Assembly: GCA_003222755.1 (NCBI GenBank)
Contig: QHXA01000342.1
Coordinates: 1 to 8,519 of the forward strand
Source of the DNA: Acidobacteriota bacterium
GTDB taxonomy: Bacteria > Acidobacteriota > Terriglobia > 20CM-2-55-15
Direction of reading: 5' to 3'
Length of the DNA: 8,519 nt
Positions within the stretch are counted from its first letter, which is position 1. Each line of letters opens with the position of its first letter. The translations under genes and the position numbers were made by a program. The notes below the pieces were generated by a model. The model did no database searches. It worked only from the letters and a program-made list of their open reading frames with translations, and was not told the origin of the DNA. Positions 1 to 6,600 of this stretch are shown piece by piece.

Positions 1-24
1 AGTTTGAAGGGAAGTGAAAGGCCC

Positions 25-41
25 GCACCACCGAGCGGTGC
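25..41. repeat. Short GCACC...GGTGC hairpin
   Basis: An imperfect palindrome with arms GCACC (25-29) and GGTGC (37-41) and a 7-nt loop; a shifted pairing CACCG/CGGTG is also possible. It closely resembles the hairpin at 1629-1645 (14 of 17 positions identical, same outer arms), so it may be a copy of a small dispersed repeat. No T-run follows, so it does not look like an intrinsic terminator. Confidence 0.4.
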
Positions 42-42
42 T

Positions 43-150
43 AGGAAATTAGTCAGGGGTATGCGTTTTTTGCGTACCCCTGGATACGTCTTTGCTTCGA
101 CAACGGGGGTTGCGCTCGCTCCCGCTCGCTTAACCCCCGGCTAATTTCCT
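43..150. repeat. Nested inverted repeat (REP/MITE-like element)
   Basis: The outer arms AGGAAATTAG (43-52) and CTAATTTCCT (141-150) are perfect 10-bp inverted repeats. Between them lie two further stems. The first has arms CAGGGGTATGC (54-64) and GCGTACCCCTG (72-82), 11 bp with one G-T mismatch around a T-rich 7-nt loop. The second has arms CGGGGGTT (104-111) and AACCCCCG (132-139), and its loop carries the direct repeat CGCTCGCT twice (113-120, 123-130). The whole would fold as a three-way junction as DNA or RNA. No ORF inside it is convincing. The form recalls REP doublets or non-autonomous mobile elements; that identity is inference, and only this one copy is visible. Confidence 0.5.
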
Positions 151-152
151 GA

Positions 153-167
153 CACGCCTCCGGCGTG
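153..167. repeat. CACGCC/GGCGTG hairpin
   Basis: A perfect 6-bp stem (153-158 with 162-167) with a 3-nt loop lies just outside the larger inverted repeat and 37 nt before the oxygenase start. It may be part of the same element or part of the 5' leader of the downstream operon. There is no T-run after it. No promoter boxes could be recognised with confidence between it and 205. Confidence 0.3.
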
Positions 168-204
168 CGCAAAATGGCAACATTCTGTTCGTTAGAGATG
201 ACAT

Positions 205-1302
205 ATGGCAAAAATAACAACATTCGATGACTGGACGGACTATTTTCGGCAGTGGCAGAAAGAGATCGGCCTCGATACCTCGAGATTCAACGATTACAAA
301 TTTGAAGTGAAGTTCGGCGCAGTTCCCGCCGAGACGATTGAATTCGGCGACTATGCCGGCCGTCCGAAATGGGAGACCGTCCTGCAAATCCCGGACCAGC
401 GGGTCCGCGACGCGCTGCTTCACCTCATCACATATCAAGGTGATACGGAGTTTGCATCCGTCGAGCAGCAGCGCAATCTGCTGAACACGGCGCCGACTGA
501 GTACGACCTCCAATCGGCAACGAAGATCATGCGTGAGGAGATGCGGCACGGTACGCAGATGAGCTATCTGCTCGTGAAGTATTTTGGTTCATCGGGCAAG
601 CTCGAAGCCCAGAAGCTTCTCGAGCGCCGCGCGTTCAACAATAGCCGCTTACTCGGCGCATTCAATCAGGATGTTCAGGACTGGCTGGATTTTTATTGCT
701 ACACCGAGTTGGTGGATCGCGACGGGAAATATCAGCTCACGATGTTGAATCATTCCGGCTTCAAGCCGCTTGGCGCAAGCATGACGCCGATGCTTCAGGA
801 AGAGTTCTATCACCTGCTGACCGGCCACACCGGTCTCACACGAGTTGTGAAAGCGCACAAGGTGCCGACTGATCTCATTCAGAAGCACATCAACAAATGG
901 TTTTCGGTGGCACTCGATTTGTTCGGCGTGGATGCATCCTCCTCGGCATACTGGTTCTATGTGTGGGGGCTGAAGGGCCGCTACGACGAAGGCAAGACCA
1001 GCGTCCCAGCCGATCGTGACCGGCTCAATGAACTCGCACGACAGCATTACGAAAAAGAAGTCGTCGGACTCATGGATGCGTTAAACAAGCTCATTCCTGA
1101 AAATCAGCCGAAGCTCAAGCTGCCGGATCTGAAGTTCCATCGGTCGATCGGCGAATTTGCAGGAAAGACATACAGTATCGAAGGCGAGCTGCTTTCGCCC
1201 GAAGCGTATGCGAAGCACCTGGAAGAAGTGTTGCCTAACGCCTCGGACAAAGTCCGGTTGACCGCGATTCTCAAAGAGCCGGATTGGGTGTTGGCGGTAT
1301 AA
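205..1302 (+). CDS. BoxB/PaaA-family di-iron oxygenase (phenylacetic acid catabolic family)
   Basis: This 365-residue protein belongs to the ferritin-like di-iron family of phenylacetyl-CoA epoxidase PaaA and benzoyl-CoA 2,3-epoxidase BoxB. Two ExxH motifs are visible, E112-M-R-H115 and E200-F-Y-H203. With E82 and D171 (or D173) they reproduce, approximately, the ligand spacing I recall for BoxB. It is shorter than classical BoxB (about 470 residues). The expected reaction is O2-dependent epoxidation or hydroxylation of an aromatic acyl-CoA in the cytoplasm; the actual substrate cannot be read from sequence. The ATG at 205 has a weak purine-rich site (AGAGA, 194-198) about 7 nt upstream. The next gene begins 2 nt after the stop, and a NuoF-like gene follows, which suggests a non-standard electron supply. 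Codons 33-52 carry the 59-bp block that recurs in the ferredoxin gene; here it fits the family (…KFG…EIEFG…G+-KWE), so this is probably the original copy. Confidence 0.85.
   Translation: MAKITTFDDWTDYFRQWQKEIGLDTSRFNDYKFEVKFGAVPAETIEFGDYAGRPKWETVLQIPDQRVRDALLHLITYQGDTEFASVEQQRNLLNTAPTEYDLQSATKIMREEMRHGTQMSYLLVKYFGSSGKLEAQKLLERRAFNNSRLLGAFNQDVQDWLDFYCYTELVDRDGKYQLTMLNHSGFKPLGASMTPMLQEEFYHLLTGHTGLTRVVKAHKVPTDLIQKHINKWFSVALDLFGVDASSSAYWFYVWGLKGRYDEGKTSVPADRDRLNELARQHYEKEVVGLMDALNKLIPENQPKLKLPDLKFHRSIGEFAGKTYSIEGELLSPEAYAKHLEEVLPNASDKVRLTAILKEPDWVLAV
302..360 (+). repeat. 59-bp direct repeat, copy 1 (native)
   Basis: This segment within the oxygenase gene is identical at all 59 positions to 1411-1469. 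The flanking bases differ (T301 versus G1410, C361 versus T1470), so the repeat has sharp ends. It encodes the stretch from E34-V-K-F to the Y50-A-G motif, which is in keeping with neighbouring conserved sequence, so this is taken as the source copy. Confidence 0.95.
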
Positions 1303-1304
1303 GC

Positions 1305-1626
1305 ATGGCCTGCACGTACGTTCTGGTTTGCCAAAACGAGGATTGCAAGCAGCGCGGCTCTGGCGAGCTACTCGACAAATTGACTGACAAGTTGAAGAGT
1401 TCAGCGGACGTTGAAGTGAAGTTCGGCGCAGTTCCCGCCGAGACGATTGAATTCGGCGACTATGCCGGCTCCCCAAAGAGTCTGGTATGCCGGCGTCAAG
1501 CGAGAGGACGTCGAAGACATTGCTGCCCACGCCGAAGGCGGCGCACCCGTGGAGCGGCTGACCCACGGGATTGAGGACTCACTCAAGGATTTGATTTACC
1601 AGTTGCTGGACGCGGGATTGTTCTAG
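1305..1626 (+). pseudogene. Thioredoxin-like [2Fe-2S] ferredoxin (NuoE/Aquifex Fd type), frameshifted with replaced core
   Basis: Codons 1-39 (1305-1421) read as the start of a thioredoxin-fold [2Fe-2S] ferredoxin: a beta-strand ending in VLVC (C9), then NEDC (C14), KQRGS and an amphipathic helix. After position 1471, one frame over, the family C-terminus resumes with PQRVWYAGVK, REDVEDI and GGAPVERL and runs to TAG at 1624-1626. The 49 nt between them (1422-1470) come from the oxygenase gene. In Aquifex ferredoxin I recall 16 residues (48 nt) at this point, carrying the second cysteine pair (CxxxC). That pair is therefore missing here, and the extra base shifts the frame. As written, translation from 1305 ends at 1572-1574 after 89 residues with no cluster-binding second half. 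The ATG at 1305 lies 2 nt after the oxygenase stop, so the two genes are probably translationally coupled. The intact protein would carry electrons from the NuoF-like partner to the oxygenase; that role is inference. Real lesion or assembly error is undecided. Confidence 0.75.
1411..1469 (+). repeat. 59-bp direct repeat, copy 2 (inside the ferredoxin gene)
   Basis: This is an exact copy of 302-360 embedded in the ferredoxin gene. The first 11 bases (TTGAAGTGAAG, encoding VEVK) may be native to both genes and act as microhomology. The last 9 bases (TATGCCGGC) also occur natively in the ferredoxin gene at 1486-1494 (WYAG). Both ends of the foreign block therefore share short homology with the host gene. 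Confidence 0.95.
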
Positions 1627-1628
1627 AT

Positions 1629-1645
1629 GCACCGCGCAGCGGTGC
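1629..1645. repeat. GCACCGC/GCGGTGC hairpin between ferredoxin and nuoF-like genes
   Basis: A perfect 7-bp stem (1629-1635 with 1639-1645) with a 3-nt loop begins 2 nt after the ferredoxin stop and ends 12 nt before the next ATG. It matches the hairpin at 25-41 at 14 of 17 positions. No T-run follows, so it is not a standard terminator. It could affect mRNA stability or translation of the flavoprotein, whose start has no clear ribosome binding site, or simply be a small dispersed repeat. Confidence 0.5.
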
Positions 1646-1657
1646 GAACTCTGTGCC

Positions 1658-2869
1658 ATGATTCTGTTTCCACAAGGCCGGCCGACTCATCGTGAGACGT
1701 TCGGAGAATACTGCGCGGCTGGCGGTTACCAGGCCGTAACGAAAAACATTCTTGACGAAATTATCGCTTCCGGCCTTACGGGCCGTGGCGGCGCGGGATT
1801 TCCCGTCGGACGAAAGTGGAGCGTTGCGGCCGAGACTGATGCTGACGCGCGATACATCATCTGCAACGCCGGCGAAGACGAGCCCGGAAGCTTCAAAGAT
1901 CGCGTGCTACTCGAGTATCGGCCTCATCTCGTGCTCGAAGGCATTATCCTCGCTGCTCGCGCAATTGCCGCCGAACGCGCCTACGTTTACCTCAACGAGA
2001 CCTACGACGAGTGCTTCTCGCGGATGACGACGGCGATCGATGACGCCAAAGCGGCCGGGTATCTCCGCGGAATAACAGTTACCGTTCATCCCGCGCCGAC
2101 CGTCTATGTGGCCGGCGAAGACTCCGCTGCGATCGAAGTACTCGAAGGGAAACCGCCCAAGCCCCGGCAAAAACCACCATATCCCGCAGCCGCGGGTCTG
2201 TTCGGCAAGCCGACGGTTGTGAATAACGTCGAGACTCTTGCGAATGTTCCGCCGATCGTTCGCAATGGGGCAACGTGGTTCCGCAGATTCGGTACCCCTG
2301 AATACCCGGGGACGATGATTTTCTGTCTCGGCGAAGAAATGAGGGATCCCGGCGCGTACGAACTACCGTTTGGCACAACGCTTCGGCAGTTGTACGAAAA
2401 CGTTGGGGGTGGCCTGAAAGATCATCAACAGCTGAAGGCGATTCTTCCTGGCGGTCCCTCGTGCGCGTTTTTGACCGCCGATCAGCTCGACATTTCCCTC
2501 GATCCCGAATCGCTGAACCAAGCGGGTTCGTCGCTCGGCTGTGGCGTTATGCGTTTTTATCCCGAAGGAACCTGCATGGTCGACGAAACGCTTCGGATTG
2601 CGCAATTCTTTGCTCGCGAATCATGCGGACAGTGTCCGGCCTGTCGCATGGAAACGGAAATGCTTTCGACGATTCTCGAGCGTATACGCCAAGGCAAAGG
2701 TGATGCAGCGTTGTTTAATCAATTCCAGAAAATCATCGACTTCAATCGCGGCAAGGGGTACTGCGCCCTAATCAATATGCCGGGACCGCCGATCATGAGC
2801 GCGTTGCGGTTGTTCGGTGAGGAATTCGAGTTTCATCTTCAGCACGGCGGTCACGGTAGTTGCGAGTAA
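1658..2869 (+). CDS. NuoF-like NADH-oxidising FMN/[4Fe-4S] flavoprotein
   Basis: This 403-residue protein is full length for the NuoF/51-kDa family, which oxidises NADH, passes electrons to FMN and then to a [4Fe-4S] cluster. Visible motifs in order are the FMN/NADH glycine-rich loop GLTGRGGAGFPVGRKW (39-54), NAGEDEPGSFKDR (70-82), GEDSAAIEVLEGKPP (153-167), LFGKPTVVNNVETLANV (181-197), and the cluster site ESCGQCPACR with C323, C326 and C329 plus C369 forty residues later. All four cluster ligands are present, so this gene looks intact. No other complex I subunits are nearby, and the protein lacks the N-terminal thioredoxin domain of hydrogenase-type HydB/HndC. The preceding genes are a NuoE-like ferredoxin and a di-iron oxygenase, so it may act as the NADH-dependent reductase for that oxygenase rather than in respiration (inference). 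The ATG at 1658 follows a hairpin and has no evident Shine-Dalgarno sequence, and no better in-frame start lies upstream. Confidence 0.85.
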   Translation: MILFPQGRPTHRETFGEYCAAGGYQAVTKNILDEIIASGLTGRGGAGFPVGRKWSVAAETDADARYIICNAGEDEPGSFKDRVLLEYRPHLVLEGIILAARAIAAERAYVYLNETYDECFSRMTTAIDDAKAAGYLRGITVTVHPAPTVYVAGEDSAAIEVLEGKPPKPRQKPPYPAAAGLFGKPTVVNNVETLANVPPIVRNGATWFRRFGTPEYPGTMIFCLGEEMRDPGAYELPFGTTLRQLYENVGGGLKDHQQLKAILPGGPSCAFLTADQLDISLDPESLNQAGSSLGCGVMRFYPEGTCMVDETLRIAQFFARESCGQCPACRMETEMLSTILERIRQGKGDAALFNQFQKIIDFNRGKGYCALINMPGPPIMSALRLFGEEFEFHLQHGGHGSCE

Positions 2870-2881
2870 GGACAACCCGTG
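2868..2881 (+). promoter_or_regulatory. Shine-Dalgarno AAGGA with alternative GTG start for the VOC gene
   Basis: AAGGA at 2868-2872 overlaps the stop codon of the NuoF-like gene and sits 6 nt before an in-frame GTG at 2879. That GTG would add six residues (MIAYAA) before the ATG at 2897. The spacing argues for GTG, while the basic MRKQ start of the signal peptide argues for ATG. Either way, the overlap suggests translational coupling to the upstream gene. Confidence 0.4.
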
Positions 2882-2896
2882 ATAGCTTACGCCGCC

Positions 2897-3660
2897 ATGC
2901 GCAAACAGATTCTTCTCACTGGTCTAGTAGTTTTCCTGTTCGCCCAAATGACGGCCTTTGCCCAGCTGACGGCGCCGAACGAGACCGGCGTCACCATCGG
3001 ACACATCCGGAGGCCCAGAAGAAAATCTGGGTTGAGGCACTCGGCGCTCAGGTGACCAAGACAGGCACACTCGAGATGCTCCGGCTTCCCGGCGTGTACA
3101 TCATTATCAATAGGGCTGAGCCTACGGCGGGTTCCGTTGGTTCAACCGCCGATCACTTTGGCTTATCGGTGAAGGACCTGAATGACATCAAGGCGAAGCT
3201 CGCGGCGGTGAACGTTCAGGTGCAAGGACCATTTGTCGGAATGCCGGACGGACTTCGGCTGGAACTTCTCGAAGATAAGGCCCAGACGCTGCCGGTCGTC
3301 ATGCATCATATTCACCTGACGACGCAGAACGGCGAAATGGCGCGTCAGTGGTATGTGAAGACGTTTGGCGCCGGCATTGGATCGCGCCGGAATCTTCCAT
3401 CCGCGATGTTCAACGGCAACGAAGTGGATTTTCTGCCGGCAAACGGCCCAACGGCTCCGGCTCCGACGAAAGGCCGAACGATCGATCACATTGGTTTCGA
3501 GGTGAAGAACCTTGAAGCATTTGTGAAGAAGCTCCAGGCGGATGGGGTAACGATCGACGCTCCTTATCGGGAGATGCTGAATCTGGGACTGAAGATCGGG
3601 TTCATTGTGGATCCTATCGGAACGCGGATTGAACTGACGGAAGGGTTGGCAGGGAAGTAA
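2897..3660 (+). pseudogene. Secreted two-module VOC (glyoxalase/bleomycin-resistance fold) protein, frameshifted
   Basis: From the ATG at 2897 the protein begins with a clear Sec signal peptide: basic MRKQ, a hydrophobic LLTGLVVFLF core, then AFA-Q as a likely cleavage site. It continues to TIGHI, where the first VOC module should supply its first metal-ligand histidine strand. At about 3007 the frame shifts: the 2897 frame stops at 3053-3055, but the family sequence resumes one frame over with PEAQKKIWVEALG and runs to TAA at 3658-3660. Related proteins typically have about six residues (like HLTVKD) between GHI and PEAQ, so roughly 19 nt seem to be missing (inference). The second module is complete, starting at MHHIHLT and ending with IDHIGFEV and a DPIGTRIELTE strand. 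VOC proteins are metal-dependent lyases, isomerases, dioxygenases or binding proteins; the reaction here is unknown. The gene follows the NuoF-like gene closely, so it may be co-transcribed, but an exported protein is an unlikely direct partner of a cytoplasmic oxygenase. Confidence 0.7.
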
Positions 3661-3672
3661 TTAAAATTTTCT

Positions 3673-3687
3673 ACCGTGTGGCACGGT
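3673..3687. terminator. Possible weak bidirectional terminator between convergent genes
   Basis: The 26-nt gap between the convergent VOC and ndvB genes contains a 6-bp stem (ACCGTG 3673-3678 with CACGGT 3682-3687) beside the AT-rich palindrome AAAATTTT at 3663-3670. On the - strand the hairpin is followed by AGAAAATTTT, which is only a poor U-tract; on the + strand there is none. The position is right for a terminator but the stem is short. Confidence 0.25.
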
Positions 3688-6600
3688 TACCAGGCAACCT
3701 GCACTTCAACGTCATGGTCTTCGTGGTCGTCAACCAGAACGATGTGAGTTTGCTGTTGGATAACGGAATCCGGCCGTACGCTGGTTTCCGCATTTCCGGT
3801 CGGTGAGCGTCGGACTAAAATGTGGTAGACGGTTTCTCGATAGCGATAGTGCACCTTGAATGCATTCCAGGTTGAAGGAACGCGTGGAGCAAAATACAGC
3901 TTGTCAGCTTCGACTCGAAGTCCGAGGAGCGATTCCAGAATTAGTCGGTACATCCAGCCGGCTGAGCCCGTGTACCACGTCCATCCACCGCGTCCCGTGT
4001 GAGGCGGCAACGCGTAGACGTCGGCTGCGACGACATACGGCTCTGCATGGTAGGTCGCAGTCGCCTGAGGTGAGTCACCGTGTTTGACAGGGTTGATCAT
4101 CTGGAGCAATTCCCACGCTCGGTCATTCTCGCCCGAAGCTGCGAACGCCATTGCGGACCAGATTGCGGCATGTGTGTACTGTCCGCCATTCTCTCGCACT
4201 CCCGGAACGTATCCTTTTATATACCCAGGCTCTAAGGCGGACTTGTCGAATGCAGGATCGAGGAGTTGAATTAACCGATCGGTTCGCCGCACGAGACGCT
4301 CATTCACCGCATGCATCGCGCTCCGCGAGCGCTCCGAGTCCCCAGCGCCGGATAGAACGGACCAGCTTTGAGCAATCGAATCGATCTGACATTCGGCGTT
4401 AGCGGCCGAGCCCAGCGGTGTGCCATCGTCGAAGTACGCACGGCGATACCACTCGCCGTCCCAACCGTTGTGCTCGATGTTTTGTCGTAGATGCGCCGCC
4501 TCACTCTGGCAACGTTCCGAGAAAGCCGTGTCCCCACGCATACCGGCGATATCTCTGAACCGCATGAGCACTTCGTAAAGAAAAAATCCCAGCCAGACGC
4601 TTTCGCCTTTACCATGCTGACCCACAAGGTTCATGGCGTCATTCCAATCACCGGAACCGATCAGTGGAAGTCCGTGCTCACCGAATCGAAGCCCCCACAT
4701 GATGGCGCGTATGCAGTGATCATACAGACTGGCCGCTGCTTCTGACCGGACGGGCAAATCGTAATAAGAGTCCTCGTCCGTCCTTATCTGCCGGCCTTCG
4801 ATAAAAGGGATAGATTCGTCGAATATGCCCGTGTCGCCGGTGGCCAAGACGTAGCGGCAGGCGGCCAACGGCAACCACAGATAATCATCGGAGCAACGCG
4901 TCCGCACGCCGCGGCCCGAGGGTGGATGCCACCAGTGTTGAACGTCCCCTTCCTGAAACTGATGCGCGGCGCAGACGAGCAAGTGTTCGCGTACGAGGCG
5001 TGGCTCGGCGTAGATGAGGGCCATCGCATCCTGCAACTGATCGCGAAAACCGACCGCGCCTCCAGGCTGGTAGAAGCCACTGCGCGCCCAGAAACGGCAG
5101 GCAAGCGTTTGGTACAACAGCCAGCCATTCTGTAGAACGTTGATCGAAGGATCAGGTGTGTCGATATACACGGTGCCGAGTGTCCGATTCCAGTACTGCC
5201 AAACAGCTTCGAGCGCGCGGCGTGCCGCAATGGGTCCTCGAAACCGCCGGGTCAGGTCTTGAGCGTCATCCACGTTTTGTCCGGCGCCCAGAGTGAAGAT
5301 GATTTCGCGCTCCTGGGCTTGCGCCAGGTCGAATGGAACTTGGATGGCCGCACAGGGATCCAGACCGGGCCCCACTCTGCCGGACAGTCGCGAGCGTCTC
5401 ATCGCCGCCGGACTCGAAAGTCTGCCGTTGCGTCCCAGAAACTCAGTCCGGTCACCGCTGAGTGTGTGAGACGCATCATTGACGTCAAAGAATGCAACGC
5501 GATCGCCGAATTCCGTGCTGTATGGATTCCGCGCGAAGAGCGCGCCCGTATTACCGTCGATTTCGGTGGTCACGTGCATCATTGACTTGGACCGCAGGTC
5601 GCCCAACACCCACTCGACATAGCCCGTGACCGAGAGCCGGCGCGGCCGGCCAGAATCATTTCGCACCTTAATTACGGCGAACTTGACGGATGCGTCGATG
5701 GCAACATAAACCCACAACTCAGATCGAATTCCGTCTTCTATGTGTTCGTATACCGTGTACCCGAAGCCGTGCCGGGCGACATGCGCCATCGTGCCGCCGC
5801 AGGGCAGCAGGGTCGGCGACCAGAAATAACCGTTTTCCTCGTCGCGGATGTAAAAGGCTTCTCCGCTTGGATCGCTCACTGGATCATTGCACCAGGGAGT
5901 GAGGCGGAACTCATGGGCATTTTCGCTCCACGTATTGGCTGAGCCGGATTCAGAGATCACCGTTCCAAAAGATTTGTTCGCGATGACATTGACCCACGGC
6001 GCGGGCGTCCTTTGGTTGTGTGTCGAGGTGATGCGGTACTCGCGGCCATCCGGTGTAAATCCTCCGAATCCGTTGGAAAAAATCAGATCGGGCGGCGCTT
6101 CGGGCTGCTTTAACTTCGGTTGTACAGGCGGTCTGCGACCGCCTTGGCGCTGATAGACTGCCGCGACCGTGGGAGGGAAAACCCCGCGACTGAGCTGCTC
6201 CGCGAGTGAGCCATCACTGTCAGTGATGATGGCGCGGGCGGCCGTTTGTAGCAGAATCCGATCCTCAGAAGATATATGCTCGGCGAGTCTCACCAGTATC
6301 CCTCCGGGCCGATCGGTCACGTCCGCTTCAACGGCGGCTGCAATCAATCCCATGATTTGGTCCTGAAGCGGCTGTCGATAGCCAGCCTGATCTTCGTTCC
6401 AGATCACCAGATCGACAGCAAGTCCCTTTAGCCGCCAGTATGCGTGTGCTTGCACGAGCTGACGCACGAGCTCCATCTGGCTTGGATCTGCGATTCGCAA
6501 CAATACGATCGGCAAATCGCCCGAGATTGCATAGCCCCATAATCCGGATTGATTGCGACGGTTCTTGATGAGAAGGTTTGGATCCGCCCGCAGTGACGAA

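Noticed and set aside
54..82. Intrinsic terminator formed by the GC-rich stem with a T-rich loop
   Set aside because: The T-run is in the loop, not after the stem, on either strand, so it does not fit a rho-independent terminator.
1..141. An open frame from position 1 to the TAA at 142-144 that could be the tail of an upstream gene
   Set aside because: It runs straight through the nested inverted repeats and its translation shows no recognisable or protein-like pattern. An upstream gene could equally end at the TGA at 5-7 or 15-17, so none is called.
171..225. Apparent duplication of ATGGCAA and CAACATTC around the oxygenase start
   Set aside because: The matches are only 7-8 nt, the spacing differs, and the upstream ATG at 174 is out of frame with the gene; chance similarity is sufficient.
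302..1469. The 59-bp repeats as recombination or attachment sites of a mobile element
   Set aside because: Both copies lie inside coding sequence, the first is native to the oxygenase family, and no integrase, transposase or target duplication is visible.
1081..1566. A 161-codon open frame on the - strand overlapping the oxygenase and ferredoxin genes
   Set aside because: It is antisense to two clearly recognised coding regions, has low-complexity Arg/Ser/Pro-rich translation and no family features; typical of shadow frames in GC-rich DNA.
2860..3009. Using the long frame from ATG 2860 as the true N-terminus of the VOC protein
   Set aside because: That frame overlaps the end of the NuoF-like gene and gives an Arg/His-rich non-family sequence up to PEAQKK, whereas the frame from 2897 gives a clear signal peptide followed by TIGHI.
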